A program made the position numbers and the translations under genes. Under the pieces are notes generated by a model, which saw only the letters and a program-made list of their open reading frames with translations, made no database searches and was not told the DNA's origin. From Heliocidaris tuberculata (lineage: Eukaryota; Echinodermata; Echinoidea; Camarodonta; Echinometridae), in NCBI GenBank assembly GCA_025618425.1, contig CM046850.1, positions 11,483,019 to 11,547,018 of the forward strand: DNA of 64,000 nt, given 5' to 3'. Positions 11,557-24,924 of the stretch are shown here, one piece after another; position 1 is the first letter of the stretch; each line of letters starts with the position of its first letter.

Positions 11557-13260
11557 AGGTGGTCTGTCACTTGACAGACCACCTCTTAATTTCGTCAGAA
11601 TTTTCTTTATTTTTATTATTATTCTTTATTTACGCCACTTTTTTGTGACAGTGATTTCTCAAATTCGGCTCACTCACTTTTCATGAAATTTCAGTCAGTT
11701 ATCAGGCCTATCATGGTCAAGTGCCACGAAATATTTCAAGGTCATCATGTCATCGTGACGTCATCCAGGCGCCATTTTGTGAAATCACATTATCGATCAT
11801 ATCTTCATAACGAGTCATCAAAAATGAACCATATTCAACACACATAAACTTCCGGTCAAGGGTCAATGTAGCATGTTAGCAAAATTTGCGCGCGCATTAT
11901 GACGTGCACGTACGCGCGCGTCAAAATTTAAAAATGCTCAAAATCATCTTAAATTCATTTTGCACACGTTTGAGGCCATTTTAAGCATTTCAAAATTTTC
12001 CGTCCGTGCACGCCCGCGCGCGCGTTATGCGCGCGCACAGCGCGTACGGAATGTAAAAACGCCGTTTTTTCGTATGGTTTGGATTCCTGACACTATTCTT
12101 GACAATTTCCAACTATTTCCAGTCATTCTCGACCTTCCATAATGCCACACGCGCGCGTCAAAGTTTAAAATTCGTGCGCGCGTCAATGGGCAATATAATG
12201 TAAAAAGTGCTAAAAACATGCCTATCTAGAATCCGCCATAGCTCGTCAGAAAGCGTGGAGACCCCCCATTTTTTTTACATTTTCTTAAAGCCTATGAGTT
12301 GTAGATTGTAATTCATGAAAAAAAATTGGGAATCAATCGAACGGAACGTCGGCACATTTGCATATGAACTCAAAAATTCGATTTTGAAAAAATGACGTCA
12401 TAATTTTTGTATTCATTTGACAATATTTCAGTAATAGATTGTCGATTTTCTTCCAAATTTTGATATGTTGTAGCTGAGACAATTCTCTACAAGATCAGTT
12501 CCACGATTTTTCATTTTGACAAAGGCATCATGGCGTATTTTTGCGATTAAAGGAGGCATGTCAATTTTTCTCATTTTGCGTGTATTCTCTATGGGAGATG
12601 ACTTTTTCTCAAATCTTGATTCTACATTCCGGTCTTCTTTGAGCAGTATCTTTGTAATTTCTGCTCGATTTTCTTCCAAATTTTAATATGTTATAGCTGA
12701 GACTATAAGCTTTCAAAAGTGTGCCCTCCAATTTTTGATCAGATGTCGGGATCATGCCCGTTTTTTAAGTACAAAATGTCATTTGAGAATCCCGTTTTTC
12801 GTCTACGTGTTATCTCTATTGGAAAACTTTTGGTCCATTGGTAAAGCACTTGCCTCCCATCCCGCCGACCCAGGTTCGAATCCCGGTGGGTCCATTTTTT
12901 TTTTGAATTTTTTTTTCTTTTTTTTGCCTCATATTTTACCATTTGCTTCGACTACTGTAACATATAAAATCACAAACAATGTAATAAACTTTTTTATTTT
13001 GCGTGTTATGCCTAATTGAATGTAGTTTGTGTACAACCCTATGCAAAATCTGATTGCCTGTCGTGTATTAAACCTATGGGTTTAATATCCCATGTATAAT
13101 GCAATATGAAATTGCCCGATTTTCTTTGACGCAAGTCTCCATCCATTTTCAACATAATCAGGAATATTATCTTGCACAAATATTATCACATCTTAGCAAT
13201 AATTTACCAACGGGTAGACAGACCACCTAATTCGTCTTCAGTGACGAATTAAATTTCTAG
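11557..13260 (+). mobile_element. Complete Helentron-like element, type 1
   Basis: This 1704-bp copy has a perfect 13-bp 5' hairpin, AGGTGGTCTGTCA-CT-TGACAGACCACCT. The loop-closing pair is A-T where other copies have G-C, a compensated change. It ends at CTAG 13257-13260. The DR2 is decayed (AGGTCATCATGTCA), while the adjacent CRE is intact. Confidence 0.85.
12831..12894 (+). pseudogene. tRNA-Gly(CCC)-like segment 7
   Basis: Box A-like TGGTCCATTGG, CTCCCAT loop, box B GGTTCGAATCC and 3' GGGTCCA, with a T tract following. Confidence 0.7.
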
Positions 13261-13447
13261 TTATTATTAGGTGGTCTGTCGTAGACAGATCACCTCTTAA
13301 TTTCGTCAGAATTTTCTTTTTTTATTATTATTATTCTTTATTTACGCCACTTTTTTGTGACAGTGATTTCTCAAATTCGGCTCACTCACTTTTCATCAAA
13401 TTTCAGTCAGTTATCAGGCCTATCATGGTCAAGTGCCACGAAGTATT

Positions 13448-13476
13448 TCAAGGTCATCAGGTCATCGTGACGTCAT
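13448..13476 (+). promoter_or_regulatory. Nuclear-receptor DR2 plus CRE cassette
   Basis: TCAAGGTCA, AGGTCA-TC-AGGTCA and TGACGTCA in the same order and spacing as in the other complete elements. Confidence 0.55.
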
Positions 13477-14544
13477 CCAGGCGCCATTTTGTGAAATCAC
13501 ATTAACGATCATATCTTCATAACGAGTCATCAAAAATGAACCATATTTAACACACATAAACTTCCGGTCAAGGGTCAATGTAACATGTTAGCAAAATTTG
13601 CGCGCGCATTAGGACGTGCACGTACGCGCGCGTCAAAATTTAAAAATGCTCAAAATCATCTCAAATTCATTTTGCACACGTTTGAGGCCATTTTAAGCAT
13701 TTCAAAATTTTCCGTGCGTGCACGCCCGCGCGCGCGTTATGCGCGCGCACAGCGCGTACGGAATGTAAAAACGCCATTTTTTCGTATGGTTTGGATTCCT
13801 GACACTATTCTTGACAATTTCCAACTATTTCCAGTCATTCTCGACCTTCCACAATGCCACACGCGCGCATCAAAATTTAAAATTCGTGCGCGCGTCAATG
13901 GGCAATATAATGTAAAAAGTGGTAAAAACATGTCTATATAAAATCCGCCATAGCTCGTCAGAATGTGTGGCTACCCCCCATTTTTTTTACATTTTCTGAA
14001 AGCCTATGAGTTGTAGATTGTAATTCATGAAAAAAATTTGGGGGTCAATCGATCGGAACGTCGTCACATTTGCATATGAACTCAAAAATTCGATTTTGAA
14101 AAAATGACGTTATAAATTTTGTATTCATTTGACAATATTTCACTCATAGTTGGTCAATTTTCATCCAATTTTCGATATGTTGTAGCTGAGACAATTCTCT
14201 ACAAGATCAGTCTCCACGATTTTTCATTTTGACAAAGGCATCATGGCGTATTTTTGCGATTAAAGGAGGCATGTCAATTTTTCTCATTTTGCGTGTATTC
14301 TCTATGGGAGATGACTTTTTCTCAAATCTTGATTCTACATTCCCGTCTTCTTTGAGCAGTATCTTTGTAATTTCTGCTCGATTTTCTTCCAAATTTTAAT
14401 ATGTTATAGCTGAGACTATAAGCTTTTACAAGTGTGCCCTCCAATTTTTGATCAGATGTCGGGATCATGCCCCCTTTTTTAGTACAAAATGTCATTTGAG
14501 AATCCCGTTTTTTCGTCTACGTGTTATCTCTATTGGAAAACTTT

Positions 14545-14608
14545 TGGTCTATTGGTAAAGTACTTGCCTCCCATCCCGCCGACCCAGGTTCAAATCCCGG
14601 TGGGTCCA
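14545..14608 (+). pseudogene. tRNA-Gly(CCC)-like segment 8
   Basis: Box A-like TGGTCTATTGG and box B GGTTCAAATCC (G to A relative to the consensus), with 3' GGGTCCA and T8. Confidence 0.65.
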
Positions 14609-14967
14609 TTTTTTTTGGATTTTTTTTTTCCTCTTTTTGCCTTTTATTTTACCATTTGCTTCGACTACTGTAAGATATAAAATCACAAAAAATGTAATAA
14701 ACCTTTTTATTTTGCGTGTTATGTCTAATTGAATATAGTTTGTGTACAACCCTATGCAAAATCTGATTGCCTGTCGTGTATTAACCTATGGGTTAATATC
14801 CCATGTATAATGCAATATGAAATTGTCTGATTTTCTTTGACGCAAGTCTCCATCCATTGTCAACATTATCAGGAATATCATCATGCACAAATATTATCAC
14901 ATCTTGCAATTTACCAACGGGTAGACAGACCACCTAATTCGTCTTCAGTGACGAATTAAATTTCTAG

Positions 14968-16247
14968 TTATTATTATTCTTTATTTACGCCACTTTTTTG
15001 TGACAGTGATTTCTCAAATTCGGCTCACTCACTTTTCATCAAATTTCAGGCAGTTATCAGGCCTATCATGGTCAAGTGCCACGAAATATTTCAAGGTCAT
15101 CAGGTCATCGTGACGTCATCCAGGCGCCATTTTGTAAAATCACACTATCGATCATATCGTCATAACGAGTCATCAAAAATGAACCATATTTAACACACAT
15201 AAACTTCTGGTCAAGGGTCAATGTAACATGTTAGCAAAATTTGCGCACGCATTATGACGTGCACGTACGCGCGCGTCAAAATTTAAAAATGCTCAAAATC
15301 TTCTCAAATTCATTTTGCACACGTTTGAGGCCATTTTAAGCATTTCAAAATTTTCCGTGCGTGCACGCCCGCGCGCGCGTTATGCGCGCGCACAGCGCGT
15401 ACGGAATGTAAAAACGCCGTTTTTTCGTATGGTTTGCATTCCTGACACTATTCTTGACAATTTCCAACTATTTCGAGTCATTCTCGACCTTCCATAATGT
15501 CACACGCGCGCGTCATACTTTCAAATTCGTGCGCGCGTCAATGGGCAATATAATGTAAAATGTGGTAAAAACATGCCTATATGGAATCCGCCATAGCTCG
15601 TCAGAATGTGTGGCTACCCCCCAATTTTTTTACATTTTCTGAAAGCCTATGAGTTGGAGATATGAATTCATGAAAAAAAATTGGGGGTCGATCGATCGGA
15701 ATGTCGTCATATTTGCATATGAACTCAAAAATTCGATTTTGAAAAAATGACGTCATAATTTTTGTATTCATTTGACAATATTTCAGTAATAGGTTGTCGA
15801 TTTTCTTCCAACTTTTGATATGTTGTAGCTGAGACAATTCTCTACAAGATCAGTCACCACAATTTTTCATTTTGACAAAGGCATCATGGCGTATTTTTAC
15901 GATTAAAGGAGGCAAGTCAATTTTTCACATTTTGCGTGTATTCTCTATGGGAGATGACTTTTTCTGAAATCTTGATTCTACATTCCCGTCTTCTGTGAGC
16001 AGTATCTCTGTTATTTCTGCTTGATTTTCTTCCAAATTTTAGTATGTTATAGCTGAGACTATAAGCTTTCACAAGTGTGCCCTCCAATTTTTGATCAGAT
16101 GTCGGGATCATGCCCATTTTTTAAGTACAAAATGTCATTTGAGAATCCCGTTTTTCGTCTACGTGTTATGTCTATTGGAAAACTTTTGGTCCATTGGTAA
16201 AGCACTTGCCTCCCATTCCGGCGACCCAGGTTCGACTCCCGGTGGGT

Positions 16248-16281
<34 letters not shown>

Positions 16282-17085
16282 CTTTCATTCTACCATCTTC
16301 TTCGACTATTATAACATATACCATCACAAACAATGTAAAAAACTGCCTAATTTTGCGTGTTATGTCTATTGAAAGTAGTGTGCAGTAGTTTGTGTAGAAT
16401 CTCATTCCCTGTCGTGTATTAAAGCTAAGGGGATAATCTTCCACATGTCCTGCAATATCAAATCGTCCAGTTCGTTATCCCGATTTCTCCAAATCGGCTC
16501 AGTCAATTTTCTTCATATTTTCGTCAGTCATCAGTCCTAATAAGGTCAAGTTCCCACATCTTTTTCAAGGTCATCAGGTTATTGTGACGTCATCCAGGCG
16601 CCATTTTGTGAAAATCAACTTATGGTCATATGTTCATAATGAAATGTCATTTCTCTTTCATATTTGGCATGGTTAAGGTCACTGTCATTCCAGTCAAGGT
16701 CATTTCGTTAAACGCGCGCGTACGCGTACGTCCGTGCGTCCGTGCACGCGCAAAATTTAGAAATGATCCAAATCGTCCCAAATTCATTTTGCAAACGTTT
16801 CATGCCATTTCAAGCACTTTTCGAAAAAATCGCCCAAAAAACTGAACCTGTAGGGGCGCTATGCCACTTAGGTTATCGTGGTTATTGTCATCATTATTGT
16901 CATTATGATCATCATTATCAATATATCATTATCGTCATTGTCATCACTTATATGACCATATCTTATGATCATTGTCAACATTATGATTATAATCTTGCAG
17001 AAATATTATCACACCTGACAAAGCACTTTGCCACAGTGAAAGACAGACCACCTAATTCGTCTTCAGTGACGAATTAAATTTCTAG
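14968..17085 (+). mobile_element. Helentron-like element, type 2, without local 5' hairpin
   Basis: It begins in the TTATTATTATTC leader, which normally lies 50-60 bases inside the 5' end, and ends with CTAG at 17082-17085. Its 5' stub is presumably separated from it by an insertion in the same TTA tract. It has the type 2 tRNA-like segment with a long T tract, a second NR/CRE block and the TCAT-rich simple tract. Confidence 0.75.
16187..16250 (+). pseudogene. tRNA-Gly(CCC)-like segment 9
   Basis: Type 2 variant with box B GGTTCGACTCC, followed by about 28 Ts. Box A-like TGGTCCATTGG is intact. Confidence 0.7.
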
Positions 17086-18362
17086 TTATTATTCTTTATT
17101 TACGCCACTTTTTTGTGACAGTGATTTCTCAAATTCGGCTCACTCACTTTTCATCAAATTTCAGTCAGTTATCAGGCCTATCATGGTCAAGTGCCACGAA
17201 GTATTTCAAGGTCATCAGGTCATCGTGACGTCATCCAGGCGCCATTTTGTGAAATCACATTAACGATCATATCTTCATAACGAGTCATCAAAAATGAACC
17301 ATATTTAACACACATAAACTTCCGGTCAAGGGTCAATGTAACATGTTAGCAAAATTTGCGCGCGCATTATGACGTGCACGTACGCGCGCGTCAAAATTTA
17401 AAAATGCTCAAAATCATCTCAAATTCATTTTGCACACGTTTGAGGCCATTTTAAGCATTTCAAAATTTTCCGTGCGTGCACGCCCGCGCGCGCGTTATGC
17501 GCGCGCACAGCGCGTACGGAATGTAAAAACGCCATTTTTTCGTATGGTTTGGATTCCTGACACTATTCTTGACAATTTCCAACTATTGCCAGTCATTCTC
17601 GACCTTCCACAATGCCACACGCGCGCATCAAAATTTAAAATTCGTGCGCGCGTCAATGGGCAATATAATGTAAAAAGTGCTAAAAACATGCCTATCTAGA
17701 ATTCGCCATAGCTCGTCAGAAAGCGTGGAGACCCCCCATTTTTTTTACATTTTCTGAAAGCCTATGAGTTGTAGATTGTAATTCATGAAAAAAAATCGGG
17801 GGTCAATCGAACGGAACGTCGTCACATTTGCATATGAACTCAAAAATTCGATTTTGAAAAAATGACGTCATAATTTTTGTATTCATTTGACAATATTTCA
17901 GTAATAGATTGTCGATTTTCTTCCAAATTTTGATATGTTGTAGCTGAGACAATTCTCTACAAGATCAGTCATCACGATTTTTCATTTTGACAAAGGCATC
18001 ATGGCGTATTTTTGCGATTAAAGGAGGCATGTCAATTTTTCTCATTTTGCGTGTATTCTCTATGGGAGATGACTTTTTCTCAAATCTTGATTCTACATTC
18101 CGGTCTTCTTTGAGCAGTATCTTTGTAATTGCTGCTCGATTTTCTTCCAAATTTTAATATGTTATAGCTGAGACTATAAGCTTTCACAAGTGTGCCCTCC
18201 AATTTTTGATCAAATGTCGGGATCATGCCCTTTTTTTAACTACAAAATGTCATTTGAGAATCCCGTTTTTCGTCTACGTGTTATGTCTATTGGAAATATT
18301 TTGGTCCATTGGTAAAGCACTTGCCTCCCATTCCGGCGACCCAGGTTCGACTCCCGGTGGGT

Positions 18363-18398
<36 letters not shown>

Positions 18399-19201
18399 CT
18401 TTCATTCTACCATCTTCTTCGACTATTATAACATATACCATCACAAACAATGTAAAAAACTGCCTAATTTTGCGTGTTATGTCTATTGAAAGTAGTGTGC
18501 AGTAGTTTGTGTAGAATCTCATTCCCTGTCGTGTATTAAAGCTAAGGGGATAATCTTCCACATGTCCTGCAATATCAAATCGTCCAGTTCGTTATCCCGA
18601 TTTCTCCAAATCGGCTCAGTCTATTTTCTTCATATTTTCGTCAGTCATCAGTCCTAATAAGGTCAAGTTCCCACATCTTTTTCAAGGTCATCAGGTTATT
18701 GTGACGTCATCCAGGCGCCATTTTGTGAAAATCAACTTATGGTCATATGTTCATAACGAAATGTCATTTCTCTTTCATATTTGGCATTGTTAAGGTCACT
18801 GTCATTCCAGTCAAGGTCATTTCGTTAAACGCGCGCGTACGCGTACGTCCGCGCGTCCGTGCACGCGCAAAATTTAGAAATGATCCAAATCGTCCCAAAT
18901 TCATTTTGCAAACGTTTCATGCCATTTCAAGCACTTTTCGAAAAATCGCCCATAAAACTGAACCTGTAGGGGCGCTATGCCACTTAGGTTATCGTGGTTA
19001 TTGTCATCATTATTGTCATTATGATCATCATTATCAATATATCATTATCGTCATTGTCATCACTTATATGACCATATCTTATGATCATTGTCAACATTAT
19101 GATTATAATCTTGCAGAAATATTATCACACCTGACAAAGCACTTTGCCACAGTGAAAGACAGACCACCTAATTCGTCTTCAGTGACGAATTAAATTTCTA
19201 G
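17086..19201 (+). mobile_element. Helentron-like element, type 2, without local 5' hairpin
   Basis: It starts in the TTATTATTC leader and ends with CTAG at 19198-19201, where the + strand array stops. Structure is as in 14968-17085: two regulatory blocks, a tRNA-like segment with a long T tract, and a TCAT-rich tract before the 3' end. Confidence 0.75.
18302..18365 (+). pseudogene. tRNA-Gly(CCC)-like segment 10
   Basis: Type 2 variant: box A-like TGGTCCATTGG, box B GGTTCGACTCC, 3' GGGTCCA, then about 30 Ts. Confidence 0.7.
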
Positions 19202-20285
19202 TTTAAACTTCTCTCCATTCAACTTTAACTGTAGATCCAAATACAATAGTAGCATAGCGCCCCCTTCAGATTGCTATATATTGATATGTTGATAACGATG
19301 TATCTCAACAGGGTACGCACATCTCGTCAGATTTAACATGTTTCAACCACCACACTGCCACTTTATAGGCCATCTTTACTTTCAAATTTGCCCTTGTAGA
19401 TGTCAGCGCAAAATCATGAGAGAAAATTTATTTTGCTTTATGTCTGTAGCCTGTAGGCCTATTATGTGTGTATGTGCCAAACGGTAAGGAATTTCCATGT
19501 TTAAAAGCTAAAATATGATGTGGTAATGATCGAATGAAATTTATGAATTTAAGAATGAAATTATTAATTAATTAATTTATTTATTTATTAATTTATTAAT
19601 TTAAGAATAAAATTTATGTTCGTTTATGTGCGTATATGTGTGTGTATGCCAAACGGTAAGGAATTAATTTGCATGATTGAAACCAAATTTTGTCAATTTT
19701 ATATCAATTTAATGTTAATAATTGATCATGATTATGATAATGTTGACGAAAAGAAATGATGATAATGTAAAAAATGACTCTCATAGGATGATGGCATTGA
19801 TATAATAATGATTATATTCACGATTGTTATGATTTCAAACTTTGTCCTGGTAGCTAGCCTATATATAGCTTCAATTCCCCTATTGCCTATTTAAGTGGAA
19901 TATAGCGCCCCTGCAGGTTCAATTTGCTGTGCGATTTTTTGAAAAATGCTTGAAACGGCATTAAACGTGTGCAAAATGAATTTGGGATGATTTGGTGCAT
20001 TTTAAAATTGTCCGCGCGCATTAATTACGCGCAGACGTATAGCCTATGTACGCCACGTTTGTGAATATGAAATTTTCAAACATTAAATGAACTTTAAATT
20101 TTATAGAGAAATCGTAGACACAAAAGTTGGGGGAAGGAATGAAAACTTCACATAAGCCATATCCCACTACATGTATTTTCAATTTGCTGACTGTATCGCC
20201 AATTTTGAGAAATCGTACGCACAAAAAGTCGACGAAAAAAAGAAAGTGCGTTTTGACAAAACTAAAATTACTAGTAATTAATATA
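19202..20285 (+). other. Spacer between the + and - halves of the array
   Basis: Mostly AT-rich unique-looking DNA with a TTAATTTATT-rich low-complexity patch near 19560-19610. Pieces of decayed type 2 body can be recognised, such as GGGATGATTTGG with a nearby CGCGCGCA tract (about 19990-20025). No gene is supported. Confidence 0.6.
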
Positions 20286-21888
20286 CTACAAATTTAATTC
20301 GTCAATATTTGTGCAAGATAATAATCCTGATATAATGTTGACATAATGGCGGATGGATCTGACGTGCATCATGGAAAATCGGACGATTTGATATTGCAGG
20401 ATACCCCATAGGTTACAAGGCCTACACGACAGGGAATCAGATTTCCCAGGCATAGGGTTGTACACAAACTAGGCCTAGTGCACACTACTTTCCAATAGAT
20501 ATAACACACAAAATAAGGCAGTATATTACACTGCTTGTGATTGTATATGTTATAATAGTCGAAGAGGATAGCAAAAAAGAAAGAAAAAAATCAACAACAA
20601 AAAAAATGAACCCACCTGGGATCGAACCTGGGTCAGCGGGATGGGAGGCAAGTACCTCACCAATAGACCAAAACTTTTGCAATAGAGATAACACGTAAAC
20701 CAAAAACTGGATTCTCAAATTACATTTTGTACTTAAAAAATGGGCATGATCCCGACATCTGATCAAAAATTGGAGGGCACACTTCTAAAAGCATATAGTC
20801 TCAGCTATAACATACTAAAATTTGGAAGAAAATCGAGCAGAAATAACAGAGATACTGCTCAAAGAAGACGGGAATGTAGAATCAAGATTTGAGAAAAAGT
20901 CATCTCCCATAGAGAATACACGCAAAATGTGAAAAATTGACATGCCTCCTTTAATCGCAAAAATACGCCATGATGCCTTTGTCAAAATGAAAAATGATGG
21001 ACACTTAGCTTGTAGAGAATTCTCTCAGCTACAACATATCAAAATTTGGAAGAAAATCGACAACCTATTACTGAAATATTGTCAAATGAATACAAAAATT
21101 ATGACGTCATTTTTTCAAAATCGAATTTTTGAGTTCATATGCAAATATGACGACGTTCCGATCGATTGACCCCCCAATTTTTTTCATGAATTACAATCTA
21201 CAACTCATAGGCTTTCAGAAAATGTAAAAAAATTGGGGGGTCCCCAGCCTTTCTGACGAGCTATGGCGGATTCCATATAGGCATGTTTTTACCCCTTTTT
21301 GCATTATATTGCCCATTGACGCGCGCACGCATTTGAAAGTTTGACGCGCGCGTGTGGCATTATGGAATGTCGAGAATGACTGTAAATAGTTGGAAATTGT
21401 CAAGAATAGTAGCAGGAAGACAGACCATGCGAAAAAACGGAGTTTCTACGTTTTATACGCGCTGAGCGCGCGCATAACGCGCGCGCGGACGCATACGCGC
21501 GGTAATTTTTAAAATGCTTAAAATGGCCTGAAACGAATTATGGTTTGATCAAAATTTGATTACGAGCATTTTTCGATTTTGACGCGCGCGTACGTGCGCG
21601 TCATGATGCGTGCGCGGATTTTGATGACATTTTATGTTGACCCTTGACCTGAAGTTCATGTCTGTCAAATATGGTTCATTTTTGATGACTCGTTATGAAG
21701 ATATAATCGATAATGTGATTTCACAAAATGGCGCCTGGATGACGTCACGATGACGTGATGACCTTGAAAAAATTTCTGGCACTTGACATTGATAGACATG
21801 ATGACTGACTGAAATTTGATAAAAATGGACAGAGACGATTTTGAGTAATCACTGTCACAAAAATGAGAGGGAGAAAAATAAAAATAAA
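20286..21888 (-). mobile_element. Decayed Helentron-like element with lost 3' hairpin
   Basis: This is the first - strand copy. The position corresponding to CTAG reads CTAC (20286-20289). The segment from the 3' hairpin to the inverted GACAGACCACCT is deleted, and the sequence jumps from ATTCGTC straight to the inner tail. It carries a tRNA-like segment, CRE sites and CG-rich tracts. It is the most diverged copy in the array by eye. Confidence 0.65.
20607..20670 (-). pseudogene. tRNA-like segment 11
   Basis: The reverse strand has box B GGTTCGATCCC and the CTCCCAT loop. Box A is TGGTCTATTGG and the 3' end is GGGTTCA. The following T tract is interrupted. Confidence 0.65.
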
Positions 21889-22715
21889 CTAGAAATTTAA
21901 TTCGTCACTGAAGACGAATTAGGTGGTCTGTCCCTGTGGCAAATTGCTTTGTCAGACGTGATAATATTTCTGCAAGATAATAATCATGATAATGTTGACG
22001 ACAATGATGATAAGATGGCCATATAAGTGATGACAATGACGATAATGATATATTGATAATGATGATCATAATGGCCACAATAATGACAATAACGATAATC
22101 GAAGTCGCATAGCGCCCCTTCAGGTACAATTTTATGGGCGATTTTTTGAAAAGTGCTTGAAATGGCATAAAACGTCTGCAAAATGAATTTGGGAGGATTT
22201 GAATCATTTCTAAATTTTGCGCGCGCATGGACGCGCGGACGTACGCGTACGCGTGCGTTTAACGAATTGACCTTGACTGAAATGACAGTGACCTTAACCA
22301 TGCCAAATATGAAAGAGAAATGACATTTCATTATGAAGATATAACCCTAAGTTGATTTTCACAAAATGGCGCCTGGATGACGTCACAATAACCTGATGAC
22401 CTTGAAAAAGATGTGGGAACTTGCCCTTATTAGGACTGATGACTGACGAAAATATGAAGAAAATTGACTGAGCCGATTTTGAGAAATCGTGATAACGATC
22501 TGGACGATTTGATATTGCAGGACATGTGGGAGATTATCCCCTTAGCTTTAATACACGATAGGGAATCAAATTGTACACAAACTACTGCACACTACTTTCC
22601 AATAGACATAACACGCAAAATTAGGCAGTTTATGACATTGTCTGTGATGGTATATGTTATAATAGTCGAAAAAGATAGTAAAATGAAAGGCAAAAAAAAA
22701 AAAAAAAAAAAAAAA

Positions 22716-22779
22716 TGGACCCACCGGGAATCGAACCTGGGTCGGAGGGATGGGAGGAAAGTACTTTACCAATAGACCA
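22716..22779 (-). pseudogene. tRNA-like segment 12
   Basis: The reverse strand reads box A-like TGGTCTATTGG, box B GGTTCGATTCC and 3' GGGTCCA, followed by about 24 Ts. Confidence 0.65.
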
Positions 22780-23845
22780 AAAGTTTTGCAATAGACATAA
22801 CACGTAGACGAAAAACGGGATTCTCAAATGACATTTTGTAGTTAAAAAATGGGCATGATCCCGACATCTCATCAAAAATTGGAGGGCACATTTGTAAAAG
22901 CTTATAGTCTCAGCTATAACATACCAAAATTTGGGAGAAAATCGAGCAGAAATAACAGAGATACTGCTCAAAGAAGGCGGGAATGTAGAATCAAGATTTG
23001 AGAAAAAGTCATGTCCCATAGAGAATACACGCAAAATGAGAAAAATTGACATACCTCCTTTGATCGGAAAAATACGCCATGATTCCTTTGTCAAAATGAA
23101 AAATCGTGGTGACTGATCTTGTAGAGAATTGTCTCAGCTACATCATATCCAAATTTGGGCGAAAAATGACCAATATTAAAGGAGTTATAGTGAAATTTGC
23201 ATAAATTTGATGACGTCATTTTTGAAAAATGAAATTTTGAGTTTAGACGCCATTTTGATGACTTTGCAATATAATTGAGGCTCAAATTACCCATGAAATT
23301 ATATCTATGATTCCTCCTCTACCCAAATATGAAAAAAAATTGGGGGGTTTATGGACTATTTAAAGAGCTAGAGTTAATTTTGTAGAGGCATGTTTTTGCA
23401 CGTTTTTACGTTATTTTCGCCATAGACGCGCGCACGGATTTTAAAGTTTGACGCACGCGTGCGGCATTATTAGATGTCAAGAATGACTGAAACTAATTGG
23501 AAATTGTCAAGAATTTTATCAGAAATCGATACCATGCAAAAAAAACGGCATTTCTACCTTCCGTACGTGCTGAGCACGCGCAAAACGCGCGCGCGGACGC
23601 GTGCGCGCGCAAAATTTTGAAATGCTTAAAATGACCTGAACTGTACTCTCCTTTCATCAAAAAGTGATTTTGATCATTTCTAAATTTTGACGCGCGCGTA
23701 CGTGCGCGTCATGACGTGCCCGCGGATTTTGCTGACATTTGACATTGACCCTTGACCTGAAGTTTATGTGTGTTTAATATGGTTCATTTTTGATGACTCG
23801 TTATGAAGATATGATCGATAATGTGATTTCACAAAATGGCGCCTG

Positions 23846-23875
23846 GATGACGTCACGATGACCTGATGACCTTGA
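23846..23875 (-). promoter_or_regulatory. Nuclear-receptor DR2 plus CRE cassette
   Basis: On the reverse strand TCAAGGTCA overlaps AGGTCA-TC-AGGTCA, then TGACGTCA, as in the + strand elements. The motif order is kept in both halves of the array. Confidence 0.5.
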
Positions 23876-24056
23876 AAAAGATAGGGGCACTTGACCTTGA
23901 TAGGCCTGATAACTGACGAAAATTTGAAGAAAATTGATCCAGTTGATTTTGAGAAGTCACGGCCACAAGAAATGGGGAGAAAAATAAAAATAAAGAATAA
24001 ATAAAGAAAATTCGTACGAAATTAAGAGGTGATCTGTCGATACCGACAGACCACCT

Positions 24057-24924
24057 AATAATACCTACAACGTGTGTGTCTATGGCAAAATGAGCAATTT
24101 AAACTTTGAAAGCCATTTTCGGCCTGAAAACGACCGTTAAAACGTTTGAGCTACACGAACCTTTTTTGTGTAGAATTTTCTGCTCTTTCATCTGAATCAA
24201 GTCCCAAGTCTCTAGCACCCCGCAAACTGAAGTTAGAGGCCCCGTTCAAGGTCCGACAAGGGTATTTTTCACCCCAAAATCACTAAATGAAGCCTAGATG
24301 ACGTCATAATGTCGTCATGAACCTCAGATTTTCACCGTCAATTCTTCTTATCAGTCCTCATTACTGTGCTGAATTTTAAAAAGATTCATGGTTTCGTTTT
24401 TGAGTTATTGCCCCCGTAAAAAAGAGGGGGGGGGTAAAAAAGGAAAAAATGAATTATAAAAAAAAAACGAATTGAGGTGTGAATGTGAATTTTTGTGTGC
24501 ATGATATTTGGTGCAGATGTGATGACTATGGGAAGATTGAGAAAGATTTACCTCCTCGTTTGGGAGTTATCGGGGGTGGCATTTTTCATATTTGCGGGGG
24601 CACTGACGCGCGAACGTGGGCGCACGTGCGCGTCTAAGTCTCTGAATTTGACCTGATTGATATTAGCTTCCCTCATGCCTAATATGAATGAGAAATGACT
24701 TTCCCTGATGAAGATATAACCATGAGTTGATTTTCACAAAGTGGCGCCTGCATGACCTCACGATGACCTGATGAGCTTGAAAAGTTTCCGGGAACTTGAT
24801 CTCATAGGGGCTGATGACTGACGAAAATTTGAAGAAATTGGACTAAGCCGATTTTGAGATATCATGGTCACAAAAAGTGGGCGGCAAAAGGAAAGCTGGT
24901 TTTGACAAAACTAAAATTAACCTA
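24057..24924 (-). mobile_element. Helentron-like type B module
   Basis: Reverse-complement counterpart of 10685-11556, from AATAATACCTAC to TTAACCTA. It includes the same G-run, CG-rich tract and GTGATGACTATGGG segment. No tRNA-like segment or coding. Confidence 0.6.

Larger units (their letters stand above)
13269..14967 (+). mobile_element. Complete Helentron-like element, type 1
   Basis: This 1699-bp copy lies only 8 bases (TTATTATT) after the previous CTAG. It has the 5' hairpin AGGTGGTCTGTC-GTA-GACAGATCACCT and the standard 3' hairpin and CTAG. The second CRE has decayed to TGACGTTA near 14105. The NR/CRE cassette at 13448-13476 is intact. Confidence 0.85.
21889..24056 (-). mobile_element. 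Complete Helentron-like element, type 2
   Basis: This ~2.17 kb - strand copy has CTAG and the 3' hairpin at the left, and at the right the 5' hairpin ending in ACCACCT at 24056 (GTCGGTATCGAC core). It carries two NR/CRE blocks, a tRNA-like segment with a long homopolymer, and several CG/TA alternating tracts. Confidence 0.8.
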